DNA from: UMGS1532 sp045594795
Lineage (GTDB): Bacteria > Bacillota > Clostridia > Oscillospirales > Acutalibacteraceae
Direction: 5' to 3'
Assembly: GCA_045594795.1 (NCBI GenBank)
Contig: JAZNZF010000040.1
Location: forward strand, 1 to 38,551
DNA length: 38,551 nt
Shown here: positions 6,977 to 15,868 of the stretch, piece after piece
Position numbering within the stretch: position 1 is the stretch's first letter
Layout: each line of letters begins with the position of its first letter
Translations under genes and position numbers: made by a program
The notes under the pieces: model-generated
What the model was told of the DNA's origin: nothing
Seen by the model: only the letters and a program-made list of their open reading frames with translations
The model's database searches: none

Positions 6977-8107
6977 TTGGAAATATATTTAGACAACAGC
7001 GCAACCACCAAAGTTTGCGATACTGCAATACAATACGCCCACGAAGCATTGGAGAATAGTTGGCATAACCCTTCGTCTTTATACAGCGCAGGTATGCAGG
7101 CTGAACGACTCCTTGCTCGCACACGCACGGCAGTTGCTAAGCTTTTAAATTGCCGAGATGACGAGGTGTATTTCACAGGTTGCGGAACCGAGGCAAACAA
7201 TACTGCAATTTTCGGCGCGGCAGAGCACGGTAAAAAGCGCGGTAAAAGAATAGTTACCACCTCGGTAGAGCACCCCTCTGTAGCCGAGCCAATAAACGAG
7301 CTTGAACGCCGCGGCTTTGAGGTGATACGGCTTAAGGTCGATTCGAGCGGTAAAATCAATGAAACAGAATTAACTAACGCTATTGATAAAAACACCATTC
7401 TCGTTAGCGTTATGCTTGTTAATAACGAAAGCGGTGCAATAATGCCTGTGCGTACAGCTGCCGATGCAATAAAGCAAAAAGGCGCGCCTGCGCTTTTGCA
7501 CTGCGATGCAGTACAAGCCTTCGGCAAAATACCGGTCGACGTAAATAAATTAGGGGTAGACCTTTTAAGTATCAGCGGTCATAAGCTACACGCACCCAAA
7601 GGTGTAGGTGTACTTTATAAATCCAAAAAAGTGCATATCCCTCCCCTGCTTTTAGGCGGTGGACAGGAAAGCGGTTTGCGGTCAGGTACAGAAGCAGTTC
7701 CCTCTATTTACGCCCTTTGCGGTGCATTAAAGGAGTTTGGTGATATAAACGCAAGGTTCAAAGATATCTCCGAATTAAATCAATACGGTAGGCGTAAATT
7801 AGGCGAATTAGACGGTGTTGTATTTAACTCAAGCGACGACGCACTACCATACATAATAAACATTTCGGTACTCGGCTACCGTTCAGAAACGCTTTTGCAT
7901 TTTTTAGAGGCAGACGGAATATACGTTTCAAGTGGTAGTGCATGTTCTAAGGGCAAAGCAAGTGCCGTACTAACCGAAATGGGTATTGATAAAGAGCGTG
8001 CCGACAGCGCACTTAGAATTAGCCTTAGCAGATACAACACAAAGGACGATTTTGATAAGCTTTGCCTTTCTATAAAGGCGGCTCAGGATAGATTAAGGAA
8101 GAGGTAA
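6977..8107 (+). CDS. nifS: Cysteine desulfurase, NifS/NifZ type
   Basis: A PLP enzyme of 376 residues that takes sulfur from cysteine as an enzyme-bound persulfide. The sequence starts EIYLDNSATTKV, the family N-terminus. The PLP lysine is Lys203 in SISGHKLHAPKG and the catalytic cysteine is Cys323 in SSGSACSKGKAS. The start chosen is TTG 6977, 9 nt after GCGAGG, because it matches the family N-terminus; the upstream ATG at 6938 has no ribosome site. It is followed after 1 bp by thiI, the same pairing as nifZ-thiI in Bacillus subtilis, so its likely job is to supply sulfur for 4-thiouridine in tRNA rather than general Fe-S assembly. Confidence 0.92.
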   Translation: MEIYLDNSATTKVCDTAIQYAHEALENSWHNPSSLYSAGMQAERLLARTRTAVAKLLNCRDDEVYFTGCGTEANNTAIFGAAEHGKKRGKRIVTTSVEHPSVAEPINELERRGFEVIRLKVDSSGKINETELTNAIDKNTILVSVMLVNNESGAIMPVRTAADAIKQKGAPALLHCDAVQAFGKIPVDVNKLGVDLLSISGHKLHAPKGVGVLYKSKKVHIPPLLLGGGQESGLRSGTEAVPSIYALCGALKEFGDINARFKDISELNQYGRRKLGELDGVVFNSSDDALPYIINISVLGYRSETLLHFLEADGIYVSSGSACSKGKASAVLTEMGIDKERADSALRISLSRYNTKDDFDKLCLSIKAAQDRLRKR

Positions 8108-8108
8108 A

Positions 8109-9293
8109 ATGAAAGAAATTATACTAATTAAAAACGGAGAATTAGCCCTTAAAGGCCTTAACCGAATGACCTTTGAGGATATATTAATTAAAAACATCAG
8201 GCGCAAAATAGGTATGCTTGGTGAATACTCTGTGCGCAAAGCACAGTCTACAATTTACATTGAACCAAGATACGAGGATTTCCCTTTTGAAGATGCTCTC
8301 AAAGGTATGAAAAAGGTTTTCGGCATAGCCGCTTTTTCGCGCGCTTTGGCTGTTGAAAAGGACATCGACGCAATCCTTAATGCCGCGCCCGAATATCTTC
8401 GCGAAAGATTAATGGGTGCTAAAACCTTTAAGGTGGAATCAAAACGCGCCGACAAGCGTTTCCCACTCACCTCTCCCGAAATTAGCCGCGAGCTTGGTGG
8501 CAAACTGTTAAGTCACTTCCCTCACCTCAAGGTCGACGTTCACAACCCTGAGGTTTTGGTTATGGTAGAAATTCGCGATTACGGTGCTTATATACACGGC
8601 GAGCAACTAAAAGGTGCAGGCGGTATGCCAGTTGGCTCTGGCGGTAGGGCTGCCGTTCTTATTTCGGGCGGTATTGATTCACCCGTTGCGGCTTATATGA
8701 TGGCCAAGCGCGGACTCGAGCTGAATGCTATTCACTTTGCCTCGCCTCCATACACCTCACCCCGAGCCGAGCTTAAGGTTATGCAGCTACTAAAAAAGGT
8801 TGCTGATTACAGCAATGCTATACGATTTGGTGTAGTTCCCTTTACCGAAATTCAAGAGCTCATCGGCAAGCACTGCCCCGAAGAATATTTTACACTTATT
8901 ATGCGCCGTTTTATGATGCGTATTTCCGAAAAGCTTGCGCGTGAACGCGGTTGCGGTGCTTTGATTACGGGTGAAAGTGTGGGACAGGTTGCAAGCCAAA
9001 CTCTTTTGGCACTCGGTGTTACCGATGCTGTAGTTAATATGCCTGTGCTTCGCCCCGTTATTGGTATGGACAAAGATGAGATAATTGAAATTTCAAGAAA
9101 AATTGATACCTTTGATATTTCTATAGAGCCGTACGAAGATTGCTGTACCGTGTTTACTCCAAAACACCCTAAGACAAGACCAAATTTAGAGCTTGTCGAA
9201 GCTGCCGAAAGTGCACTTGATATTGATGCCCTTGTACAAAGGGCTGTTGCAGAAACCGAGTTTAAGATAATTGATAGCGAAACAGAACTTTAA
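8109..9293 (+). CDS. thiI: tRNA 4-thiouridine synthase ThiI
   Basis: A 394-residue enzyme that adenylates U8 of tRNA and inserts sulfur to give 4-thiouridine. An N-terminal ferredoxin-like part and THUMP domain cover roughly residues 1-165. The PP-loop ATPase follows, with SGGIDSP at 186-192. The conserved PYEDCCTVFTPKHP segment lies at 341-354. The C-terminal rhodanese domain of the E. coli enzyme is absent, as in B. subtilis, which fits direct sulfur transfer from the adjacent NifS-type protein. The start sits behind GGAAGAGG and is almost fused to the upstream gene. Confidence 0.95.
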   Translation: MKEIILIKNGELALKGLNRMTFEDILIKNIRRKIGMLGEYSVRKAQSTIYIEPRYEDFPFEDALKGMKKVFGIAAFSRALAVEKDIDAILNAAPEYLRERLMGAKTFKVESKRADKRFPLTSPEISRELGGKLLSHFPHLKVDVHNPEVLVMVEIRDYGAYIHGEQLKGAGGMPVGSGGRAAVLISGGIDSPVAAYMMAKRGLELNAIHFASPPYTSPRAELKVMQLLKKVADYSNAIRFGVVPFTEIQELIGKHCPEEYFTLIMRRFMMRISEKLARERGCGALITGESVGQVASQTLLALGVTDAVVNMPVLRPVIGMDKDEIIEISRKIDTFDISIEPYEDCCTVFTPKHPKTRPNLELVEAAESALDIDALVQRAVAETEFKIIDSETEL

Positions 9294-9316
9294 GATATAA
9301 GCTTAAGGAGTTTTTT

Positions 9317-12300
9317 ATGATTGGTGAAATTATTTGTGTTGGAACCGAGTTGTTACTTGGAGATATAGTTAATACCAATGCGGCATACCTATCGGCACAG
9401 CTTTCAGAGTTGGGCATTAACCTTTATAACCAAACGGTTATAGGGGATAATCCTGCACGTCTTTCTAAATGCATATCGTCAGCACTTAAAAACTGCGACC
9501 TTCTTATTTTAACGGGTGGTTTAGGCCCCACCTTAGACGATATTACCAAAGAAACGGTTGCAGAGGTTTGCGGACTAAAGCTTATACAAGACAAATCTGT
9601 ACTGTCCGATTTAGAGAACTACTATGCAAGCCAAAGTCGTGCTATTCCTGCGGGTGTAGCAAAGCAAGCCTTAGTGCCACGCGGCGCAACTATACTTAAA
9701 AATAATTTTGGTACAGCACCCGGACTTTTAGTGAATTATGGTGAAAAGAAAATAATATTGCTCCCCGGTCCCCCACGCGAAATGCAGCCTATGTTCGAAA
9801 ACGAAGTGAAACCCATACTTCTTGACATTACCGATAACGCCATTATATCAAAAAGCCTTTACATTTACGGTATAGGTGAAAGCGAGGTTGCAAACAGGTT
9901 AGGCAAAAAGCTTTTAAGCGGTAAAAATCCTACGGTTGCTACCTATGCTAAGGATGGCGAGGTGCAAGTAAGGGTAACTGCAAGTGCTACCTCAAAGACC
10001 CAAGCGGAGCAACTGCTTAAAAATACCGTTAGTTCTATTAAAAGCACCTTTGGTGATGCTATATATTCTGATAATCAAAGCGGTCTGCAAAACACCGCCG
10101 TTAAGCTACTTAATAAAAAGAGGCTAAAGGTTGCCACTGCCGAGTCGTGCACAGCCGGTATGCTTTCTAAAAGTATTACCGAGGTTTCGGGCTCAAGCAG
10201 TGTTTTTGAAATGGGTGTGTCGGCATACGCTAACGATATAAAAATAAGGGTGCTTAAGGTACCTAAAGAAATAATCGCATCACGAGGTGCGGTAAGTCCC
10301 GAAACCGCCGCTTTAATGGCAAAGGGCGTAAAAGATGCGGCAGGCTCTGATATCGGCGTTGGCATTACCGGTGTTGCAGGGCCCGAGCCAAGTGAGAACA
10401 AGCCCGTTGGGTTAGTATACATCGCTTTAACCGATGGTAAATATGTTTGGATTCGCCAACTGAATGCCGCTTTTAATAACGACCGTGAACGTGTACGTAA
10501 CGCAGCAACCTTAGCCGCTCTCGACCTTATTAGAAGGTACTGCTTAAGCGTGCCAGAGGTTATGGGCGGTGGAAGCACCCTTGGTGACAACCTTGTTATT
10601 GCAACAAGTCCTTTTGATTTTACCTACCCGATAGTAGAAGAAAAAGAAACCAAGCAAACACAAATAAAGGTGGATGGCAAACCGCCTATTCCTGTAATGG
10701 AATTTAGGAGTGATGAAGCCGACGAGCTTATGCAGATTTTACTAAAAGACGATGAATTAGTAAACGAACCCGAAATTCCGCAATACGAGGATAGCGCCCC
10801 CTACTTTACAGAAAATACCGAACAAAAAAATCCAAATGCTTTTATTAAGTTTTTGAAAAACATTTTGCCTTGGAAAAACGACCCTTTAAAAGAGCTTATA
10901 AGAAAAATTGTTTTTCTTATTGCACTTATAACCTTTATTGGCGCGGGAATTTATCTTATTAACTACTTTAATCAGGGTAGCGTAAACCAAAATTTAGTAA
11001 GCGAGGCGCGTGAAATATACACCACCGCTGGAGATAATGCAAACAAAAGCGGTATGCTTATTAAGTTTGAAGAGCTTTATAAAAAGAATAGCGATATTCG
11101 TGGTTGGCTTTCTATTGACGGCACAAAAATTGATTATCCCGTTTACCAAACCAAGAATAACGAGTTTTATGTCGACCACGATATGTCTAAAAACAAAAGC
11201 CGCTACGGTGCAATTTTTGCCGACCGCAACGCTAAGATAACCAAGAATACCCGTAGCAAAAACATAGTTCTATACGGGCACAATATGCTCGACGGCTCTA
11301 TGTTCGGCGGAATATTGGATTACACAAAGCTAAATTTTTACAAAGAAAATCCGCTTATACAGTTTGATAGTCTGTACGATAGCAACACCTACAAGGTTTT
11401 TGCGGTTATTGTTACAAACGTAAACAAAGAGGATGACAATGGGTATGTTTTTAACTATATGCAAAGCCACTTTTCGTCCGAAAACAATTTCTTAAACTGG
11501 ATAGAAAACATAAAGGTGCGCAGCGTTATAAACACAGGTGTTGATGTTATCGGCAGTGACGAGGTTATTACACTTTCTACCTGTTCGTACCAGTTCGATA
11601 ATGCAAGAACTGTTGTGTTTGCCCGTAAGGTGCGCGAGGGTGAGAGTATGCACATTAACACCTCCTCCGCAAAATACAACAAGACACCTTTATATCCGCA
11701 AGCTTACTACGATAAAAACGGTGGCAAAAAGCCAAAGGTTGAAATTAAAACCTTTACCGATACCACAAGCACAAACGTAGACAAAATCGAAGCCACCACT
11801 TCGTCCACTACCGCAAGTACATCTTCTGTTGATAAGCCAAACGATAAAGACAACAAAGGTGATTCAGATAAAGAAAAAACAGTTAAGGTTTCTAACTATG
11901 TAGGCCTAACACTTTTAGAGGCTATAGAAAAAATTAACGAGCAAGGGCTTACTGTATCGAGAATTGACTACAACGGTGAAGAGGGTAACGAAGACGAGGT
12001 TCTTGCACAGAATATTAAGGAAAATGAAATGGTAGCCGAAGGTAGCGGAATAGTTCTTACCGTGGGCGGTAATCCCGAAAAGGTTACTGTGCCTGACTTT
12101 GTTGGCTTAACACTTAATGAAGCAAAAAGCAAAGCAAAAGAGGTAGGACTTTTTCTTAACGTTGAATCAATAGGCTCTAAATTAAAGAAAAATACCGTTT
12201 TAATACAGTCTATCCTACCCGAAACCGTTACCGAAGAACGCTCGATAATTATACATATTAGTAACGGCACTAACGAAGTTCCTGACGTTATCGGTCTTGA

Positions 12301-12664
12301 ATCTGAAAAGGCTAAAAAACAGATAGAAAAATTCGGCTTTAAGGTAAAGGTAGTAAAAAAAGAGGTTACCGATAGCTCACAAATCGGTATTGTTTTTAAC
12401 CAGTCGGTTACACCATATACCTACGCACCCACTAAGGATAAGATAGTTCTATACGTTGGTAAGGAAAAAAAGGATAGCAGCTCTTCTTCAAGCAAGGAGT
12501 CATCCTCTGTCGGTAGCACTTCATCTACCACAAGTACTGAAAGCAGTAAGGATACAAGCACAAGCTCTACTTCTACCAATAGTACCACTTCATCGTCCGA
12601 GGTCACAAACACTTCATCTGTAGCAAGTGGCTCTGATATTAATTCCAACGAACAGAAAGGATAA
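9317..12664 (+). CDS. cinA: CinA - class B sortase - triple PASTA fusion protein
   Basis: One open frame of 1115 residues, far longer than CinA alone (about 410). Residues 1-170 are the COG1058 MoaB-like domain (GTELLLGDIVNTNAAYLS, LTGGLGPTLDD, LLPGPPREM). Residues 255-410 are the nicotinamide mononucleotide deamidase domain (ATAESCTAGM, GAVSPETA, GITGVAGP). After a roughly 115-residue acidic linker comes one membrane helix (about 530-550), then a class B sortase domain (about 580-775) with His655 in YGHNM, Cys756 in LSTCS and Arg764. Three PASTA domains follow (about 855-917, 922-984, 985-1049), then a Ser/Thr-rich tail. The topology is consistent: CinA inside, sortase and PASTA outside. The start has AAGGAG 7 nt upstream. 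An internal start for a separate sortase (ATG 10562 or 10697) cannot be excluded, but neither has good spacing. Confidence 0.88.
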   Translation: MIGEIICVGTELLLGDIVNTNAAYLSAQLSELGINLYNQTVIGDNPARLSKCISSALKNCDLLILTGGLGPTLDDITKETVAEVCGLKLIQDKSVLSDLENYYASQSRAIPAGVAKQALVPRGATILKNNFGTAPGLLVNYGEKKIILLPGPPREMQPMFENEVKPILLDITDNAIISKSLYIYGIGESEVANRLGKKLLSGKNPTVATYAKDGEVQVRVTASATSKTQAEQLLKNTVSSIKSTFGDAIYSDNQSGLQNTAVKLLNKKRLKVATAESCTAGMLSKSITEVSGSSSVFEMGVSAYANDIKIRVLKVPKEIIASRGAVSPETAALMAKGVKDAAGSDIGVGITGVAGPEPSENKPVGLVYIALTDGKYVWIRQLNAAFNNDRERVRNAATLAALDLIRRYCLSVPEVMGGGSTLGDNLVIATSPFDFTYPIVEEKETKQTQIKVDGKPPIPVMEFRSDEADELMQILLKDDELVNEPEIPQYEDSAPYFTENTEQKNPNAFIKFLKNILPWKNDPLKELIRKIVFLIALITFIGAGIYLINYFNQGSVNQNLVSEAREIYTTAGDNANKSGMLIKFEELYKKNSDIRGWLSIDGTKIDYPVYQTKNNEFYVDHDMSKNKSRYGAIFADRNAKITKNTRSKNIVLYGHNMLDGSMFGGILDYTKLNFYKENPLIQFDSLYDSNTYKVFAVIVTNVNKEDDNGYVFNYMQSHFSSENNFLNWIENIKVRSVINTGVDVIGSDEVITLSTCSYQFDNARTVVFARKVREGESMHINTSSAKYNKTPLYPQAYYDKNGGKKPKVEIKTFTDTTSTNVDKIEATTSSTTASTSSVDKPNDKDNKGDSDKEKTVKVSNYVGLTLLEAIEKINEQGLTVSRIDYNGEEGNEDEVLAQNIKENEMVAEGSGIVLTVGGNPEKVTVPDFVGLTLNEAKSKAKEVGLFLNVESIGSKLKKNTVLIQSILPETVTEERSIIIHISNGTNEVPDVIGLESEKAKKQIEKFGFKVKVVKKEVTDSSQIGIVFNQSVTPYTYAPTKDKIVLYVGKEKKDSSSSSSKESSSVGSTSSTTSTESSKDTSTSSTSTNSTTSSSEVTNTSSVASGSDINSNEQKG

Positions 12665-12669
12665 CCAAA

Positions 12670-15336
12670 ATGGATAAAGAGCAAGGAAAGCAAGTCTCGC
12701 CGTCAGCAGACGAGTTCGACCTACTTTTGCAACAAAGAAAACTTAATACCGAAGCAAAAAGCAGTATAGAAAGCTTTATTTCGGCGCCTGTTACCGACAA
12801 GGTTGGCGTTATTGAAAACGGTGATGATTCTGCTATTGGCGAGTTTATTGCAAAGCCCTTTTCCGAGGAGGAACGCGTAGGAAGTATTTCTGCTATGCGC
12901 CCAGAACTTTTGAACTCGTTAAGCGACACACCCGAGCAACCCGTAATAAGAAAACATAACGGTATTAAAACTACCCTTAAAATATTAATACCCATTATTC
13001 TTGTTTTGGGTATTGCTTTAACTGTTTTTTTAAAGCTTGGCAGTGTTGGCCACGAATGCGATAAGGAATACTCAAGCCTTGCCAAACAGGTTTTAGAAGA
13101 CGGTGACGACCATTTTTCTGCCCTGATAAATATTAACAGTGATTTTGCAGGTTATTTAAACCTCGAAAATTATCAATACCCCGTTGTAAAGCCACAACAA
13201 AACAGCGAGGAATATTATACTACACATCTATTTTCGGGCAAAGCTAACCGTTACGGAACACTTTATACTAACAGCAATATCGAGGTGGAAGGCTTCCCAT
13301 CAGTTACCGCTATATACGGCAGTGGCACCGATTCGCGTATGCTTGGCAGCATAAAAGGCTACCAAAGCAAAGGCTATAAAAACTCTAACGTTATAATAAA
13401 TTTTGACACGCCTAAACAAAATGGTGTGTGGGCAATATTTTCTGCCTTTACTTTTAAAGATTCTGAACCTTTTTTACTTGACAGACTAAGCTTTTTAAAC
13501 GAAAAATTAGAGGAAGAATACATAGATAATTTCTACAAGCACTCCGCTGTTGATTATGATATTGACGTTGCGGCAGGTGATAAATTTCTTGTGCTTATAG
13601 CTTTAGACGGTGATAAAACCCACGTTGCCGCATTCAGACTTTTGCGCGAGGGTGAAACCGAAAACGACCTTGCAAAAAGGGTTATAGATACTGTTACAAG
13701 CGACAAGCCCCAGCAAAGCAAACCCGAAAGTAACGAAGAAAGCAAACCCGAAAGCACAAGCAGTAAAACTCCAACGGTGTCGCAAACTTCATCAAAAGAC
13801 ACTACTTCTAAAGCTGAAACAAAACCTATTAAAACCGGACAGCGTTACGAACAAACAGGACTAACCGATAATATGGATAAAACCGTAAAGGTTGATATTA
13901 GCCCCGTTGTTAAGATGTCTAACGTGGTTGGTATGACCAAACAATCGGCGGTAAATCTGCTTGAGAACACATTGGGCTTCCCTGTAAAAATAGTTGAGCA
14001 AGAATCAACCGAAAAGCGCGGCACAGTAATCGACCAGTCGGTTGCGGCAGATGCCGAAATAAGTACCGATAATACGGTTACAATAACTGTTAGTATTGGT
14101 CTTTCGGGCGGTAAGACACTTATGCCCGACCTGATTGGTACCGCAGAGGCAACCGCAAACATTATGCTTGACAAGTACGAACTTTTATTAGGCGAAATTA
14201 CCTATGAAACAAGTGCGCTTGAAAAGGGTACTATTATTAGTCAATCGATTGACCCTGAAACCGAAATTTCCACCAACACAAAAATCGACCTTGTTGTAAG
14301 TGACGGCAAGGGTGAATTAAAAACGGTTAAAATGCCAAACCTTTCGGGTAAAACCAAAGCCGAAGCTTCTGTTGCTATAAAAAAGGTTGGACTAAAGGTT
14401 GGTAAAATAACCACCGTAACTTCCTCAAAACCTGCGGGTACCGTTGTTAGCCAAGAGGTGCCTTCGGGTAAAAAGGTTGCACAAAACGAGGCGGTTGGCT
14501 TTAGCATAAGTAACGGTAGTAAGGTTAATAACCTGACCGTTAAAAACCTCTCAAGCTGGAGTGTTACAATAAACGGCAAGACCTACGCACCAGGCGCTTA
14601 CATTAAGGGCGATTATATGGATATTATCCCTTATATTGTAGAGGCTGAAATGGGTGGCGGCTTTAGTATGGAGGCTTTAAAAGCACAAGCTGTAGCCGCA
14701 TACTGCTGGCTTATAAACGCAGGCTCTACAAAGGGTAGCGCGCCTGCAGTTCCGCTTAAAAACCCAACCCAAAACGCAATTAATGCAGCATCGGCAGTAA
14801 ACGGACAAAAGGTTAAGTATGGCAGTGAAACTGCACAGACCTACTATTATGCTATTTCTGCCGGCTACACCGCTAACTGTAAGGACGTTTGGTATGCCGA
14901 CATTCCATATCTACGTGCGGTAAACTCCTCTGTAGATAAAGATTACGACGGCTTTAAAACTACTGTAACCTACTCGGCTTCCGAGCTACAAAGTAGGGTA
15001 AGCAGTACCTATGGCGTTAATCTTTCGGGCATTTCTAAATCCAAATGGTTTAGCATAAAATACGATGAGAACGATGCTTACGTAAGGCGAGTTACCATTG
15101 GTGGTAGCAAACAGGTAACAGGCTCATCATTCCGCGACGAGCTACTTGATTATGAACTGCGTTCAACCGCGTTTAAGATTAAGTACAATAAATCGAGTGA
15201 TACCTTTACCTTTACGGTACGCGGCTTTGGTCACGGTGTTGGTATGAGTCAGGTTGGCGCTAACTACTACGCTAAAATGGGTTGGACCTACAAGGAAATA
15301 CTTACCCACTACTATCCGGGTACCACAGTTGAATAG
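12670..15336 (+). CDS. Pseudosortase - triple PASTA - SpoIID lytic transglycosylase protein
   Basis: An 888-residue membrane protein starting 5 bp after the cinA-sortase gene. Residues 1-100 are a polar cytoplasmic tail and 102-122 a membrane helix. Residues 145-327 align with the neighbouring sortase (RYGTLYTN, IYGSGTDSRMLGSI, AAFRLLREGE), but the catalytic His, Cys and Arg align with Ser218, Leu312 and Thr317. Three PASTA domains (about 414-476, 482-546, 552-616) bind peptidoglycan in other proteins. Residues 640-886 are a SpoIID domain with VEAEMGGGFSMEALKAQAVA (Glu660 the presumed catalytic acid) and GFGHGVGMSQVGA at 852-864. SpoIID cleaves glycan strands lacking stem peptides during engulfment. 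Whether this protein acts in sporulation or division is not shown. Confidence 0.88.
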   Translation: MDKEQGKQVSPSADEFDLLLQQRKLNTEAKSSIESFISAPVTDKVGVIENGDDSAIGEFIAKPFSEEERVGSISAMRPELLNSLSDTPEQPVIRKHNGIKTTLKILIPIILVLGIALTVFLKLGSVGHECDKEYSSLAKQVLEDGDDHFSALININSDFAGYLNLENYQYPVVKPQQNSEEYYTTHLFSGKANRYGTLYTNSNIEVEGFPSVTAIYGSGTDSRMLGSIKGYQSKGYKNSNVIINFDTPKQNGVWAIFSAFTFKDSEPFLLDRLSFLNEKLEEEYIDNFYKHSAVDYDIDVAAGDKFLVLIALDGDKTHVAAFRLLREGETENDLAKRVIDTVTSDKPQQSKPESNEESKPESTSSKTPTVSQTSSKDTTSKAETKPIKTGQRYEQTGLTDNMDKTVKVDISPVVKMSNVVGMTKQSAVNLLENTLGFPVKIVEQESTEKRGTVIDQSVAADAEISTDNTVTITVSIGLSGGKTLMPDLIGTAEATANIMLDKYELLLGEITYETSALEKGTIISQSIDPETEISTNTKIDLVVSDGKGELKTVKMPNLSGKTKAEASVAIKKVGLKVGKITTVTSSKPAGTVVSQEVPSGKKVAQNEAVGFSISNGSKVNNLTVKNLSSWSVTINGKTYAPGAYIKGDYMDIIPYIVEAEMGGGFSMEALKAQAVAAYCWLINAGSTKGSAPAVPLKNPTQNAINAASAVNGQKVKYGSETAQTYYYAISAGYTANCKDVWYADIPYLRAVNSSVDKDYDGFKTTVTYSASELQSRVSSTYGVNLSGISKSKWFSIKYDENDAYVRRVTIGGSKQVTGSSFRDELLDYELRSTAFKIKYNKSSDTFTFTVRGFGHGVGMSQVGANYYAKMGWTYKEILTHYYPGTTVE

Positions 15337-15364
15337 CACAAATATATTTTAAGGAGATTTGTTT

Positions 15365-15853
15365 ATGGTTGAACAACTGGTTGAATTTTTTAGAGGTATC
15401 CCCGATTGGCTCTCGTTAATAGCGATTTCAGTATTACCCATAGTAGAGCTTCGTGGCGGTATGATAGCGGCAAAGCTTATGGGGGTCACGCTTATTCGCG
15501 CCTTCCCTATTTGCGTTATAGGAAACATTTTACCTATACCTTTTGTTCTTTTGCTTTTAAATAAAATTTTTGCTTTCTTGCGCAAATTTAAAGCAACTGC
15601 AAGATTTATGAAATTTTTAGACCGCAAGGTTGAGAAAAATCGCGATAAGGTTGAACGCTACGGCCTTTTAGGTCTGCTTATATTAGTTGCTATTCCCCTG
15701 CCGGGAACGGGCGCTTGGACGGGCGCTTTGGTTGCTAACGCACTTGGGCTACCCATAAAGAAATCCCTGCCCACAATTTTTGCAGGTGTAGTAGGCGCCG
15801 CTATAATTATGTCAATAGTGTCGTACTTTATCCCAGGACTTTTCGGATTTTAA
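15365..15853 (+). CDS. COG2426-type small membrane protein (putative small multidrug export family)
   Basis: A 162-residue membrane protein with about four hydrophobic segments, matching the family named small multidrug export proteins (COG2426); that name has little experimental support. Typical features are VLPIVELRGGMIAAKLMG in the first third, the IPLPGTGAWTGALVAN loop, and a basic central stretch (KFLDRKVEKNRDKVERYG). The start is ATG 15365, 8 nt after AAGGAG; a TTG two codons upstream is too close to that site. It lies within the long operon, 28 bp after the SpoIID-like gene. Its role there is unknown. Confidence 0.8.
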   Translation: MVEQLVEFFRGIPDWLSLIAISVLPIVELRGGMIAAKLMGVTLIRAFPICVIGNILPIPFVLLLLNKIFAFLRKFKATARFMKFLDRKVEKNRDKVERYGLLGLLILVAIPLPGTGAWTGALVANALGLPIKKSLPTIFAGVVGAAIIMSIVSYFIPGLFGF

Positions 15854-15868
15854 AACAAGGTGCAGAAA

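Noticed and set aside
10540..10720. Sequencing frameshift or missing stop between cinA and sortase
   Set aside because: Nothing in the sequence supports it: the frame is continuous through a composition-normal acidic linker of about 115 residues. It is kept as the main way the fusion could be refuted.
12421..12693. Antisense open frame rich in Val and Leu
   Set aside because: It is the reverse reading of the Ser/Thr-rich repeat tail of the cinA-sortase gene, without a ribosome site.
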